Shown here in pieces: positions 19,125-28,393 of a stretch of DNA of 64,000 nt (position 1 is its first letter; each line of letters opens with the position of its first letter). Under the pieces are notes generated by a model that saw nothing but the letters and a program-made list of their open reading frames with translations, had not been told where the DNA came from and made no database searches. Made by a program: the position numbers and the translations under genes. This DNA comes from Thioalkalivibrio thiocyanoxidans ARh2 (GTDB lineage: Bacteria; Pseudomonadota; Gammaproteobacteria; Ectothiorhodospirales; Ectothiorhodospiraceae). Where the stretch lies: assembly GCF_000385215.1 (NCBI RefSeq), contig NZ_ARQK01000052.1, forward strand, positions 1 to 64,000. Direction: 5' to 3'.

Positions 19125-19583
19125 CTACCAGCGCGCCTTGTCCCACATCTCGGGATTCGCCCAGAAGCGGGCATTCAGCCAGTCCGGCGTCAGCTTGTAG
19201 TCGTACAGGCTGGTGCGGTAGACCGCATGATCCGGCGCGGCGGATTCGGCGTCCGGGTCGCGCCGAAAGCCCAGCGCGAGAAACTCGTTCAGTCCCCAGC
19301 GTTCGTCGTCCAGCCGATGCAGGATCAGTACCTCGTCCGCCCAGCGGTCCCGCAGGCCGCCGAGCAGGTGCTGGCCGGTCGGGACATCCAGCGTGCTGAG
19401 GGTGTCCAGCAGCAGGACGAGTGGCACACGGGGCTCCGGTGGGTTCTCGAGAAACACCGCGGCCGTGGTGCATTCCACGTCCAACGGGCTGTTCAGCCCG
19501 TCCGTGTCGGGCACGAGCAACAGGGCCCGACCGTCTCGCAGACGGGCAGGCAGGTGGCGGCGAAGGGCCTCAATGTCGATCAA
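19125..19583 (-). CDS. Conserved hypothetical protein (possibly DUF6231)
   Basis: A 152-residue soluble protein, without membrane segments. It begins with an alpha/beta pattern (LLLVPDTDGLNSP, VLLLDTLSTLDV, VLILHRLDDERW) and ends with the aromatic run LTPDWLNARFWANPEMWDKARW. The ending recalls a gammaproteobacterial family I know as DUF6231, though I am not certain. I chose the TTG at 19583 because AGGAG lies 7 bases upstream; an earlier in-frame TTG at 19628 lacks one. It converges on the MFS gene and is divergent from the cNMP-binding gene. Confidence 0.6.
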   Translation of the reverse strand: MIDIEALRRHLPARLRDGRALLLVPDTDGLNSPLDVECTTAAVFLENPPEPRVPLVLLLDTLSTLDVPTGQHLLGGLRDRWADEVLILHRLDDERWGLNEFLALGFRRDPDAESAAPDHAVYRTSLYDYKLTPDWLNARFWANPEMWDKARW

Positions 19584-19687
19584 TCCACGTCTCCTCGGTA
19601 CATCCCGTCCCCCGTGCCGAGGGTACAATCGTTATACTCTAAACCACCCTCACTGCTACTGCGGACCCGTCAGAAGGAAGCCCTCTC

Positions 19688-20170
19688 ATGTCCAAGGAAC
19701 TGCTGACCGAATTCCTCTCCAAGCACCCGATCTCCGCGTCCCTGACGCCTGCGGAGGTGGAAGTCCTGCTCGAATACCTGGAGGTGGTGGAGACCCACCA
19801 CAAGCAGGTGATCGCGGATATCGGGGAGGTGGGCGAGTCGCTGTTTTTCGTGGTGAGCGGGACGGCCGCGTTGTATCACGACGACGGCAGCCAGGAGATC
19901 GAGGTGGGCCGCATGCAAACCGGCGAGCTGGCCGGGTCGATGTCGTTCTTTGACCGGGTGCCGCGCGGCGTGCGCATGCGTGCGCTGAGCGACAAGACGC
20001 GGCTGCTGCGCCTGTCGCGCTCGATGTACGACCGCCTGCGTGTGGAGAACCCGTATATCGCGGTGAACCTGCTGGAGTTCGCGATCATCAGCCTGGATCA
20101 CCTGATCCGCCGTGTCTCGGAGGACGTGGCGACCTACGCCCACTACCTCTACTCCCCGGGCAAGAAGTAA
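19688..20170 (+). CDS. Cyclic-nucleotide-binding-domain protein
   Basis: A 160-residue single-domain protein with a CAP-type cNMP-binding fold (residues ~15-130). Features include ESLFFVVSGTAALY, the phosphate-binding-cassette region TGELAGSMSFFD, and RVRMRALS after it. The canonical cassette arginine is not obvious, so nucleotide binding is uncertain. The helical C-terminus has no DNA-binding domain, so it is not a Crp-type transcription factor. AGAAGGAAG precedes the ATG. A TATACT box at 19633-19638 could be its -10. Confidence 0.75.
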   Translation: MSKELLTEFLSKHPISASLTPAEVEVLLEYLEVVETHHKQVIADIGEVGESLFFVVSGTAALYHDDGSQEIEVGRMQTGELAGSMSFFDRVPRGVRMRALSDKTRLLRLSRSMYDRLRVENPYIAVNLLEFAIISLDHLIRRVSEDVATYAHYLYSPGKK

Positions 20171-20187
20171 GCCCCCCGGGACCGCCC

Positions 20188-20976
20188 ATGCTCGCGTCCC
20201 TGCAAACCATTGCGGAACACCTGTTGTTGCCGCCGGGGCTGGGTATCGCCCTGACGGTGCTGGGCGTGCTGTTGTGGCGGGCCGACTGGCGTGGTGGCCG
20301 GCCGCTCCTGGCGCTGGGGCTGCTGGCGCTGGTGCTGCCCAGCCTGCAGGTCGTGGCACAGCCCCTGGCGGATACCCTCGAGCGCGAGGTGCGCGACAGC
20401 GTACTGGCGACCGGGCGGGCGGATGCGATCGTGATCCTGGGCGGTGGTCGTTGGGTGGGCCGCGCGGAGGACGCCGGACACGACGCCCTGAACCCCCGCA
20501 CCCACGAGCGTGTGCGCGAGGGCGCGCGGCTGCACCGTGCCACCGACCTGCCCATCGTGGTCTCGGGTGGGACGCCGAGGGCGCTGCCCGGGCGCCGTTC
20601 GGAGGCCGAACTGATGGCCGCGACCCTGCAACAGGACCTCGGGGTCTCGGCACGCTGGCTCGAGAATACGTCGCGCAACACCTGCGAGAACGCCACGCAT
20701 ACACGCCAACGCCTGCAGGGGCAGGGAGTGGAGGCCGTACTGGTAGTGACCCAGGCGATGCATCTGCCGCGTGCGCTGGAGTGTTTCGAGCGCGCCGGGT
20801 TCGATGCCTATCCGGCGCCTGCCGGTTTGCGCGGCACCACCGATGACCCGCGCGGCCTGCGCGACTTCCTGCCCACCACAGAGGCCATCGAGACCTCGCG
20901 CTTTGCCCTGCGGGAGTGGCTGGCGCGGGGGGCGCTACCACTGCGCGAGCGCCTGCGCGGCAGTACCGGAGACTGA
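20188..20976 (+). CDS. YdcF/ElyC family protein (DUF218)
   Basis: A 262-residue inner-membrane protein. Two hydrophobic helices (residues ~15-60) precede a DUF218 domain with ADAIVILGGG, LPIVVSGGTP, EAELMAA, NTSRNTCENA and VVTQAMHLPRAL in the family order. E. coli ElyC and SanA of this family affect peptidoglycan or envelope homeostasis; the enzymatic activity is not established. It lies 17 bases after the cNMP gene and overlaps the YdbH-like gene (TGATG). Confidence 0.88.
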   Translation: MLASLQTIAEHLLLPPGLGIALTVLGVLLWRADWRGGRPLLALGLLALVLPSLQVVAQPLADTLEREVRDSVLATGRADAIVILGGGRWVGRAEDAGHDALNPRTHERVREGARLHRATDLPIVVSGGTPRALPGRRSEAELMAATLQQDLGVSARWLENTSRNTCENATHTRQRLQGQGVEAVLVVTQAMHLPRALECFERAGFDAYPAPAGLRGTTDDPRGLRDFLPTTEAIETSRFALREWLARGALPLRERLRGSTGD

Positions 20977-23042
20977 TGCCCGTGCCCCGTCCGGTGCGCT
21001 GGATGCTTGCGGGGCTTTGCGTGGGGGGCATCGTGGCGGGAACGTCTTCCGGCGCTTGGGCCGAATCGGCTGTATCCCTTGGCGCTGAACTGAGCATCGA
21101 TTCGGTGGTGCACGAGGCCCTGAGCGCCGAGGGACTGAGCTCCCGCGTCAGCTGGAGCGATGGGCGCCTGAGCCTTGAGCTGCGCGCCGAGCGCATCGAG
21201 CTGCCGGAGCCGGTGGGTACGCTGCGCGCCGCGCGGGTGGAATGTGCCGAGCTGCGCCTGACCCGGCGCGAGGTGGCGTGTGACGACGCGCGCCTGTGGG
21301 GGCGCTCGGGCGATCTTCGCCTGGATGGCCACCGCCTGGCGCTGGCCTGGGCCCGCGACAGTGGCCATCTGCGGCTGGCCGGGGACTGGCCCGGGTGGTT
21401 CGGTGGGCGCGGAAGCCTGCGCGCGGATTTCGCCCCGGAACGCGGTTGGGATGTCGACGCCCGGCTGCGGGGGCTGGACCTCCAGGCGCTGGTCGCCTTC
21501 GACCGCCAGCCCGTTGAACTGCCGGTGGCCATCGGAGACGGCCGCGCCGACCTCGACCTGCGGCTGCGTCCGGGTAGTCGGGTCACCGCGCGTCTGGGGC
21601 TGGAAGATGTCGCCTTCAGCGATCCGCTGGGGCTGCAGGCGGGCGAGGAACTGCGCGCCACGGCGCAGTTGTCCGGGGATGGCACGCGCTGGGATCTGGA
21701 TCTCGCTCTGGAAGGGGGGGGGGTCTACATCGATCCCTGGTTTCTGGATCTGGACGAGGAGGGGCCGGTGAAGGTTTCCCTGAACGGGCTGGAGGGGGAC
21801 CCCGGAACCCTGGCGTTCCGGATGGACGCCCTGGATCTGCTTTACGGCGATGCCCTTGAGACGCGGGGCGAGGCGGTGGCCTATGAGCCGGGGGCGGGGC
21901 TGGATGGCGTCTTTTACGGTCGGGTCCATGCGCTCGCGCCGGTCTACGATGCCCTGCTGGCCCCGTGGCTGGCCGGGACGGTGCTCGGGCATATGGCCAC
22001 CGGGGGGCAGCTCGAAGGACGTGTGGAACTGGTGGGCTCACAGCCCCGGCGCGCCGACCTGGAATGGTCGGAACTGGATGCCAGCGATCGGCGGGGGCGC
22101 TTCGGCTTGGCCGGTGCGCGCGGGGCACTCGACTGGTCGGCCGACGAGGCGGGGAGTCCCGGCACCTTCGCGATGGATGTCGCCCACCTGTACGGGCTGC
22201 CGTTCGATGCCTTCGAGGCGCAGGTTCGCGCTCTGCCGGCCGGCCTGGAGCTGCTGGCCGAAACCGAGATCCCGATCTTCGATGGCGGGCTGCGGGTCGG
22301 GGCCTTCGAGTTGCGCCAGACGGATGCAGGGCCGGATGTGCGCTTCGAGGGCGGCATCCGAGCGATCAGCCTGGAGCCGTTGACCGAGGTGCTGGGCTGG
22401 CCACGGTTCTCCGGGCGGCTGGCCGGCATGATCCCCCGGGTGCGCTACGAGCGGGGTGACCTGAACGTGGATGGCCGGCTGCTGGTCCAGGTGTTTAATG
22501 GCGAGGTCATACTCCGCGATGTGTATATCCATGATCTGCTGGGCTATGCCCCGGAACTGGGCCTGTCGGCCGAGATCCAGCGGCTGGATCTGGATCCCCT
22601 GACGCAGGCCTTCGACTTCGGACGCGTGCAGGGGCGCATCTCCGGACACGTGCGCGATCTGGTGATGGTGGACTGGTCGCCGGTGCACATGGATCTGCAA
22701 CTCATGACCCCGGAGCGCGATCCGGGACGTCGACGGATCAGTCAGCGGGCGGTGGAGGACATGACCGAGCTGGGCGGAGGCCTGCAGGCCGCGGCTTCGT
22801 CGGTCTTCCTGCGGGTGTTCGAGAACTTCAGTTATCGTCGTCTGGGCTTTCGGTGCGAGCTGCGCGGCGAGGTCTGCACGGTCTCTGGCGTCGCCGATCG
22901 TCCGGATGGCGGTTTCGTGCTGGTACAGGGTGGCGGCATCCCGCAGATTCGGGTGATCGGCTACAACCGCCGGGTCGACTGGCCCGAACTGATCAACCGG
23001 CTCGGGACGATCCAGGCGGGCGATGGGCCGGTGGTGCATTGA
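20976..23042 (+). CDS. YdbH-family envelope lipid-transport (AsmA-like) protein
   Basis: A 688-residue exported protein with a signal or anchor helix (residues ~8-30) and a long beta-rich body typical of AsmA-like bridge proteins. The C-terminal portion (GRISGHVRDLVMVDWSPVHMDL, then RVIGYNRRVDWPELINRL) matches YdbH. In E. coli, YdbH acts with TamB and YhdP in moving phospholipids to the outer membrane. It is shorter than E. coli YdbH (about 880). The ATG at 20976 overlaps the ydcF-like stop. The partner lipoprotein gene is next. Confidence 0.8.
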   Translation: MPVPRPVRWMLAGLCVGGIVAGTSSGAWAESAVSLGAELSIDSVVHEALSAEGLSSRVSWSDGRLSLELRAERIELPEPVGTLRAARVECAELRLTRREVACDDARLWGRSGDLRLDGHRLALAWARDSGHLRLAGDWPGWFGGRGSLRADFAPERGWDVDARLRGLDLQALVAFDRQPVELPVAIGDGRADLDLRLRPGSRVTARLGLEDVAFSDPLGLQAGEELRATAQLSGDGTRWDLDLALEGGGVYIDPWFLDLDEEGPVKVSLNGLEGDPGTLAFRMDALDLLYGDALETRGEAVAYEPGAGLDGVFYGRVHALAPVYDALLAPWLAGTVLGHMATGGQLEGRVELVGSQPRRADLEWSELDASDRRGRFGLAGARGALDWSADEAGSPGTFAMDVAHLYGLPFDAFEAQVRALPAGLELLAETEIPIFDGGLRVGAFELRQTDAGPDVRFEGGIRAISLEPLTEVLGWPRFSGRLAGMIPRVRYERGDLNVDGRLLVQVFNGEVILRDVYIHDLLGYAPELGLSAEIQRLDLDPLTQAFDFGRVQGRISGHVRDLVMVDWSPVHMDLQLMTPERDPGRRRISQRAVEDMTELGGGLQAAASSVFLRVFENFSYRRLGFRCELRGEVCTVSGVADRPDGGFVLVQGGGIPQIRVIGYNRRVDWPELINRLGTIQAGDGPVVH

Positions 23043-23143
23043 TCAGTATTTACTCGAGGGGTTCGGTGTTTGGTTGCCGTTCAGGCTGATGGTGTAGATT
23101 GAGGATCATGCGGGATCGACCGCCTCGACAAGGGAAATACGGC

Positions 23144-23776
23144 ATGAAGGCTTTGTGGAGTGTTCCGGGACTGGCGCTGCTGTTCGCCCTGTTGGCGGGC
23201 TGCGTGACCATCAATATCTACTTCCCCACAGCGGCAGCCGAGGAGGCCGCGCGTGCGATCGTGCGCGACGCGTTGCAGGTGGAGGAAGGCACTCCGGAAT
23301 CGGAGGCACCATCGGAAGCCGAGCCCGGCGCGATGCTGATACCGCCCAATGCCCCGGCGAATGCGAGCCTGCCGGCGCTGGCCTGGGTGCTGGACCGTCT
23401 GGTGAGTCCGGCCGCCGCGCAGGGTCCCGACCTGCAGATCCAGACCCCGGCGATCAACCGCATTCGCGCCTCCATGCGCGAGCGGGCACCGGAGCTTTCG
23501 CCCCATTTCCGCAGCGGGGCAATCGGCTTCGGTCGCAACGCCGATGTGGCAATCCGTGACCTCTCCGAGGTCCCGCTGCGTGATCGCAGCACCGTGCAGC
23601 GGCTGGTGAGCGAGGAAAACTCCGACCGTGACTCGCTGTACCGCGAGATCGCGCGGGCGAATGACCGCCCGGACTGGGAAGACCGGATTCGCGAGACCTT
23701 CGCGCGCGTCTGGGTGGAAGAGGCGCCCTCGGGCTACTGGTACCAGGACCGCGACGGTCAGTGGCGGCAGAAATAG
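23144..23776 (+). CDS. DUF1318 (YdbL-like) lipoprotein
   Basis: A 210-residue lipoprotein. The signal peptide ends in the lipobox LLAGC (Cys20). The mature start VTINIYFPTAAAEEAARAIV is typical of DUF1318 proteins. The C-terminal half carries the YdbL-like core (AINRIRASMRERAPEL through YREIARAND). In E. coli the separate lipoprotein YnbE and periplasmic YdbL work with YdbH; here one lipoprotein may combine both roles. AGGGA precedes the ATG at 23144. An upstream in-frame ATG at 23099 would not give a signal peptide start. Confidence 0.8.
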   Translation: MKALWSVPGLALLFALLAGCVTINIYFPTAAAEEAARAIVRDALQVEEGTPESEAPSEAEPGAMLIPPNAPANASLPALAWVLDRLVSPAAAQGPDLQIQTPAINRIRASMRERAPELSPHFRSGAIGFGRNADVAIRDLSEVPLRDRSTVQRLVSEENSDRDSLYREIARANDRPDWEDRIRETFARVWVEEAPSGYWYQDRDGQWRQK

Positions 23777-23810
23777 CCCGGATGAGTCTGGCGGCCATAC
23801 GGAGTGACCG

Positions 23811-25169
23811 GTGCCGGCGCTGACGCTGGCCGAACGTATCGAGGCCCAGCGCCAGCGTCTGGTATCGCTGGTGCAGGATACCGACCTGACGCAGCTTCCG
23901 CGCTGGCAGGCCGTGGGGCTCGGGGTAGTGCGGGGGGCAGCGGCGATTGTGCACGAGGCCAAGGAGGGTCAGCTCACGCTGCGCGCGATGAGTCTGGTCT
24001 ATACCACGCTGTTGTCCATTGTCCCGCTGATTGCGCTGTCGTTTTCGGTGCTCAAGGCCTTCGGCGCGCACAACGCAGTGGAGCCAGTCGTCCTTGGCTT
24101 TCTGGAGCCGCTGGGAGAGCAGGGGGTCGAGATTGCGAACAACGTCATCGAGTTCGTCGACAACATGCGGGTCGGCGTACTGGGCTTTATCGGCCTGCTG
24201 TTTCTCGTCTATACCGTTATTGCGCTGGTACAGAAGGTCGAACTGGCCTTCAATACCATCTGGCGCGTCGAGAATAGCCGCAACTTTGCCCAGCGCTTTT
24301 CGAACTATCTTTCGGTCATCCTGATCGGTCCGCTTTTGGTGGTGTCCGCGCTGGGCATTACCGCAACGGTGATGTCCACTACTGCCATGCAGACGGTGGC
24401 GGGCATCGAACCGTTCGGCACGCTGATCACCGGCGTCTCGCGGCTGGTGCCATATCTGTTGATCATGGCGGCGTTCACTTTCATCTATGTGTTCGTGCCA
24501 AACACGCGAGTCAGGCTGTTCCCGGCCCTGGTCGGGGCGGTTGTGGCCGGGTTGTTGTGGCAGAGCATTGGCTGGGGGTTCGCGACCATGGTGGCGGGCT
24601 CCACGCGTTTTGACGCGATCTACTCCAGTTTCGCGATCATGATGCTGTTGTTGATCTGGATCTACCTTGCCTGGCTGATCCTGCTGATCGGGGCCAATGT
24701 GGCCTTCTACGTGCAGCATCCCGAGTACATGACGGTGCGCGGGTTGCGGCTGCGCCTGTCCGGCGCGGCGCGCGAGCGCATGGGTCTGCACCTGATGCAG
24801 CAGGTGGGTCAGCGCTTCCTGGATGGTCGTGCGCCGCCGACGCTGGATCATGTGGCGCATGATTTGTCGGTGCCGGGCAATGCCCTGGGGGAGGTTGCGC
24901 AGGCGCTGGAGTCGGCGGGGCTGCTGGTGCGCGCCGGTGCGGACGGTTCACGATACGTGCCAGGGCGGGACCTGGAGCGGATCCGGGTGGATGAGATCCT
25001 GGACGCCCTGCGTCAGGACGCGGATGCCCGCGCCCTGCGCCGCCTGGAGGGCGATCCGGCGGTCGAGGCCACGCTGGAGGAACTGGAGTCCGCACGCCGT
25101 GACCGCCTGGACGGGCGCACCCTGCGCGACCTGCTGAACCGCGAGCGGGCCGCGCCGGCCCCCACCTGA
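23811..25169 (+). CDS. YihY/BrkB family membrane protein
   Basis: A 452-residue protein with six membrane helices in the first ~310 residues, including the family segments RAMSLVYTTLLSIVPLIA and YSSFAIMMLLLIWIYLAWLILLIG. The remaining ~140 residues are soluble and resemble a winged-helix-like extension found in proteobacterial YihY proteins. Despite its old ribonuclease BN annotation, this is not a nuclease; the function is not established. It begins with GTG, with GGAG 7 bases upstream. Confidence 0.88.
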   Translation: MPALTLAERIEAQRQRLVSLVQDTDLTQLPRWQAVGLGVVRGAAAIVHEAKEGQLTLRAMSLVYTTLLSIVPLIALSFSVLKAFGAHNAVEPVVLGFLEPLGEQGVEIANNVIEFVDNMRVGVLGFIGLLFLVYTVIALVQKVELAFNTIWRVENSRNFAQRFSNYLSVILIGPLLVVSALGITATVMSTTAMQTVAGIEPFGTLITGVSRLVPYLLIMAAFTFIYVFVPNTRVRLFPALVGAVVAGLLWQSIGWGFATMVAGSTRFDAIYSSFAIMMLLLIWIYLAWLILLIGANVAFYVQHPEYMTVRGLRLRLSGAARERMGLHLMQQVGQRFLDGRAPPTLDHVAHDLSVPGNALGEVAQALESAGLLVRAGADGSRYVPGRDLERIRVDEILDALRQDADARALRRLEGDPAVEATLEELESARRDRLDGRTLRDLLNRERAAPAPT

Positions 25170-25191
25170 GCCCCGATGTCCGGCGCCGGGC

Positions 25192-25806
25192 CTACTGGCG
25201 CTGGGCCTCGAGCTCAATGATCAGTTCGACCTCGTCCCCCACGAGGTCCCGTGTCAGACCGTAGGTCATGCCGAAATCCGAACGGTCGAAGCTGCCGCGC
25301 ATGGAGGCGCCCAGCACGTAGGGGCGGCCGAACATCCCGCCGAGCGGAAACGGATAGCGGCCCACCTTGTTGATCGTGACGTCCAGCGTGACCGGCCGGG
25401 TCTCGCCCAGCAGTTCCAGGTCACCGGTCAGGCGCCCGGTGTCATCGCCGGTGGGCTCGTACTGGGTCGCGGTGAAGCGCATCTCCGGATATTCCTCGAC
25501 ATTCAGGAAGTCATCGCTGCGCAGATGGTCGTCGCGCTCCTCGTGGTTGCTGAACACGCTGTCTGTCTGCACGACGAAATACCCCTCGCGCAGTTCCCGG
25601 GTCTCCGGGTCGAAGGTGAATTCGCCCTCGGCCTCCAGGAACATGCCCAGGACCTTGGCGAAGCCGGCATGATCGACCAGGAAGCCGACTGCAAGGTGTT
25701 CCGGGTCGATCTCCCAGCGATCGGCCTGGGCCAGCGCGGAGACAGGGAGGGCCAGGGCCAGCAGGCCGGCCAGGAGCAGCGAGCGTGGGGCACGGGCGTT
25801 GATCAT
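25192..25806 (-). CDS. YceI family periplasmic protein
   Basis: A 204-residue secreted protein with a signal peptide (cleavage near ALA-QA, residue ~26) and a YceI lipocalin-like barrel, which binds isoprenoid or similar lipids. Motifs include WEIDPEHLAVGFLVDHAGF, DDHLRSDDFLNVEEYPEMRF and LTGDLELLGETRPVTLDV. GGAGG lies 6 bases before the ATG at 25806, and this ATG overlaps the stop of the upstream phosphatidyltransferase (ATGA). The two form an operon, which hints at a membrane-lipid role. Confidence 0.9.
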   Translation of the reverse strand: MINARAPRSLLLAGLLALALPVSALAQADRWEIDPEHLAVGFLVDHAGFAKVLGMFLEAEGEFTFDPETRELREGYFVVQTDSVFSNHEERDDHLRSDDFLNVEEYPEMRFTATQYEPTGDDTGRLTGDLELLGETRPVTLDVTINKVGRYPFPLGGMFGRPYVLGASMRGSFDRSDFGMTYGLTRDLVGDEVELIIELEAQRQ

Positions 25807-26579
25807 GTCGAACCTCCGGGGCATTGACGGTGTAACCAGCGGATGTCGGTGGCGAACGATCCGGTCAGGGCCACGAGCCCTGCAAGGGCGACGCCAATCG
25901 CCGCCACAGGGTGCAGGCCCGGGAGCAGGGCGACCAGGAGGACGCCGGATTGCAATACGCAGATCGCCTGGCGCCGACGGCTCGGAGGCAGGGGTTCTGC
26001 CAGCCAGGGCCAGATGCGCTGTGCAGCCAGGAACAGGTAGCGCATGGCGCCGATCAGCACGACCCAGGCCCCGACCGCCGTCATCCACCAGACCAGGATC
26101 GAGAGGGCGAGGATAATGGCCGCATCCAGCTCCATGTCGAAGCGCGCACCGAAGGCCGTGCGACTGTTCGTGCGGCGGGCAACGGCACCGTCCACGCCGT
26201 CCAGGATCAGGGCCGCTGCGGCGAGTCCCAGGACCCACAGCAGTACGATCGTGTCGGGGTCGGCAGCTGCCGCCAGAACGAGTGCCCCGAGCGGGGCCGC
26301 GATTGCGGCGCGGGCCAGGGTTACGCGGTTGGCCGGGCCGGGTCCGCGGTGCCGGTCGGCCAGCCCGCCGCTGGGGGTGTTCATGACCAGCATCAGACCC
26401 AGCAGGACCCAGATCCCGGCGTGCGCGATCAGCAGCGGGGCGACAGCACCGATCTGCCAGCCCAGCAGTGCGGAGAGCGCCAGTCCGCCCGCACCGGCCA
26501 GCGCCCAGTCCCGCGCCCAGGTGCGCAGGCCCGTGCGTGCGCGTTCGGGCCAGCGGTTGGAGGTCAGCGTGGAATCCAT
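25803..26579 (-). CDS. CDP-alcohol phosphatidyltransferase family protein
   Basis: A 258-residue polytopic enzyme that joins a phosphatidyl group from a CDP-linked lipid to an alcohol. The catalytic motif D-x2-D-G-x2-A-R-x8-G-x3-D-x3-D is intact in DGVDGAVARR through GARFDMELD. Around seven hydrophobic segments are present. The start is taken as the methionine of MDSTLTSNRW at 26579; an in-frame start 10 codons upstream is possible. The acceptor alcohol is unknown. It is translationally coupled to YceI. Confidence 0.85.
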   Translation of the reverse strand: MDSTLTSNRWPERARTGLRTWARDWALAGAGGLALSALLGWQIGAVAPLLIAHAGIWVLLGLMLVMNTPSGGLADRHRGPGPANRVTLARAAIAAPLGALVLAAAADPDTIVLLWVLGLAAAALILDGVDGAVARRTNSRTAFGARFDMELDAAIILALSILVWWMTAVGAWVVLIGAMRYLFLAAQRIWPWLAEPLPPSRRRQAICVLQSGVLLVALLPGLHPVAAIGVALAGLVALTGSFATDIRWLHRQCPGGST

Positions 26580-26609
26580 GGCTCGAGTGTAGTCGTCCTG
26601 AGGAAACAT

Positions 26610-26897
26610 CTAGGGAAACACTGATTAATGTACACGCTCGCGTTGGCACCCCAGGTTTTCCGAGACAAGGCGCGGTGTGCAGCCGGTAGTGGTTCTACCG
26701 GCAAGGGCCGCAACGCAGGATCGGGGAACCTGGGGTGCCAACCCCGAAGGGGCTCGGCCGCCCGTTGTAATCAAAAACGGGCGCGCGCACGAGTTGCGGT
26801 TCCCTTGTGCAGAATGACTGCACGGCGGTCGCCGCGCCTTGTTCGCACGCAAAAGCGACTCGAGCGCGAGCGTGTACATTGATCAGTGTTTCCCTAG
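26610..26897. mobile_element. MITE-like foldback element with 33-bp inverted ends
   Basis: The 33-base ends (26610-26642 and 26865-26897) are inverted repeats with one mismatch, beginning CTAGGGAAACACTGAT. Nested inside are a 22-bp inverted repeat (26643-26664 with 26721-26742, two mismatches) and a perfect 8-bp hairpin GCCGGTAG/CTACCGGC (26681-26701 region). An ACAAGGCGCGG pair faces inward as well. No coding capacity is credible. The whole can fold on itself and is bounded by CTAG on each side. It occupies most of the 394-base gap between the phosphatidyltransferase and the dehydrogenase. Confidence 0.75.
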
Positions 26898-26973
26898 GAT
26901 ACGCCCGCGAGTTGCCGGGAATCACGACCATCGACCACACTGCCCCCATGCCGGACGATGATCGAACCGCTCC

Positions 26974-27960
26974 ATGAGCGCGCCCCTTGCCAGCGCCTTC
27001 TGGGTCACTGGACCCGGCCGGGGCGAGTTGCGTGACGAGTTCCTGACCACCCCCGGAGTCGACGAGGTGCGGGTGAGCAGCCGCTATTCGGCGATCAGCC
27101 GCGGGACCGAGTCGCTGGTGTTTCATGGCCGCGTCCCCCCCAGCCAGTACGCGGCGATGCGCGCGCCCTTTCAGGCGGGCGACTTTCCGGCCCCGGTGAA
27201 GTACGGCTACATCAGTGTGGGCGACGTCACCGAAGGCCCCGGGGCGGGGCAGACAGTGTTCTGCCTGCATCCGCACCAGTCCGAATATGTCGTGCCGGCC
27301 CAGGCCGTGGTGCCGGTGCCGGAGGCTGTTCCCGCCGAACGTGCGGTTCTGGCGGCCAACATGGAGACCGCGATCAACGCGGTCTGGGACAGCGCCGTCG
27401 GTCCCGGAGACCGCGTCGCCGTGATCGGCGCAGGCGTGGTGGGCCTCCTCGCGGCATGGCTGCTGCGCCGCATACCGGGAACCGAGCTGTCCGTGATCGA
27501 CCCCAACCCTGCGCGCGAAGACATCTGTGCCGCACTCGACCTGCCCCGCCTGACCCCGGAGCAGGCCGCGCAGGATGCCTCCCTGCAGGACCTCGACCTG
27601 GTGCTGCATGCCAGCGGCAATCCCGCCGGTTTGCGCCAGGCGCTGAGCCTGGCGGGCGTGGAGGCGCGGGTGGTGGAGATGAGCTGGTACGGTGACCGGA
27701 TGGTGGATCTGCCGCTGGGGGAGGGTTTCCACGCACGCCGACTGACCCTGCGCAGCTCGCAGGTCGGGCGCATCCCGCCCGCGCGGGCGCCACGCTGGGA
27801 TTACCGGCGGCGGCTGGCGCTTGCACTCGCGCTGCTCGACGATCCGGCCCTGGACGGCCTGATAACCGGCGAGGATGCGTTTGCCGATCTCCCGGCCGTG
27901 ATGCAGCGGGTGACAGGGCCTGAGGCGGATCGTACGCTGTGCCACCGCATTCGCTACTGA
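26974..27960 (+). CDS. MDR-type dehydrogenase, zinc ligands absent
   Basis: A 328-residue medium-chain dehydrogenase/reductase. The nucleotide-binding Rossmann segment [17 protein letters not shown] is at about residues 150-166. The N-terminal catalytic region reads [13 protein letters not shown] and [11 protein letters not shown] where zinc alcohol dehydrogenases have their Cys and GHE motifs, so it probably lacks catalytic zinc. It heads a tight cluster with a PTPS-like protein (31-base gap), a glycosyltransferase and a methyltransferase. I infer a tailoring redox step on the cluster's product. Confidence 0.82.
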   Translation: MSAPLASAFWVTGPGRGELRDEFLTTPGVDEVRVSSRYSAISRGTESLVFHGRVPPSQYAAMRAPFQAGDFPAPVKYGYISVGDVTEGPGAGQTVFCLHPHQSEYVVPAQAVVPVPEAVPAERAVLAANMETAINAVWDSAVGPGDRVAVIGAGVVGLLAAWLLRRIPGTELSVIDPNPAREDICAALDLPRLTPEQAAQDASLQDLDLVLHASGNPAGLRQALSLAGVEARVVEMSWYGDRMVDLPLGEGFHARRLTLRSSQVGRIPPARAPRWDYRRRLALALALLDDPALDGLITGEDAFADLPAVMQRVTGPEADRTLCHRIRY

Positions 27961-27991
27961 TCCTGCCCACGAAACCGCGCAAGGAGAACGC

Positions 27992-28390
27992 ATGTACAGC
28001 CTGAATGTCCGTGACCACTTCATGATCGCCCACAGCTTCTCCGGCGAGACGTTCGGCCCGGCGCAGAATCTGCACGGCGCCACGTATGTGGTGGACGTGA
28101 CCTTTCGCCGTGTGGCGCTGGATGCCGATGGTCTGGTGGTGGATATCGGCCGGGCGAGCGAGGTCGTGCGGGCGATCCTGGCCGAGCTCAATTACCAGAA
28201 CCTTGACGAGCGCGAAGACTTTCGTGGCCAGAACACGACCACCGAGTTTCTCGCTTATGCGATCCACCAGCGCGTGGCGCAGGCCATCGCCCAGGGGGAG
28301 CTCGGCGAGTCGGCCCGGGGACTGGACGCCGTCGCGGTGACCCTGCACGAGTCCCATGTGGCCTGGGCGAGCTACGAGGGTGCTCCCTGA
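27992..28390 (+). CDS. 6-pyruvoyl-tetrahydropterin synthase-like protein, active site altered
   Basis: A 132-residue protein with the T-fold of PTPS/QueD. Retained features are H14, H28 of LHGATY, the NTTTEFLA segment and E120 near the C-terminus. By eye-alignment several key residues are changed: the cysteine four before H28 is Ala24, the second histidine of the HGH zinc motif is Ala30, and the Asp-His of LDHxxLN is Asn67-Tyr68. It may therefore bind a pterin or catalyse a different reaction. AAGGAG precedes the ATG. The gene lies within the MDR-GT-methyltransferase cluster. Confidence 0.8.
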   Translation: MYSLNVRDHFMIAHSFSGETFGPAQNLHGATYVVDVTFRRVALDADGLVVDIGRASEVVRAILAELNYQNLDEREDFRGQNTTTEFLAYAIHQRVAQAIAQGELGESARGLDAVAVTLHESHVAWASYEGAP

Positions 28391-28393
28391 CGC

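Noticed and set aside
19670-21685. 671-codon minus-strand frame across the cNMP, YdcF and YdbH genes
   Set aside because: It crosses three well-supported plus-strand genes and is Arg/Pro/Ser-rich noise.
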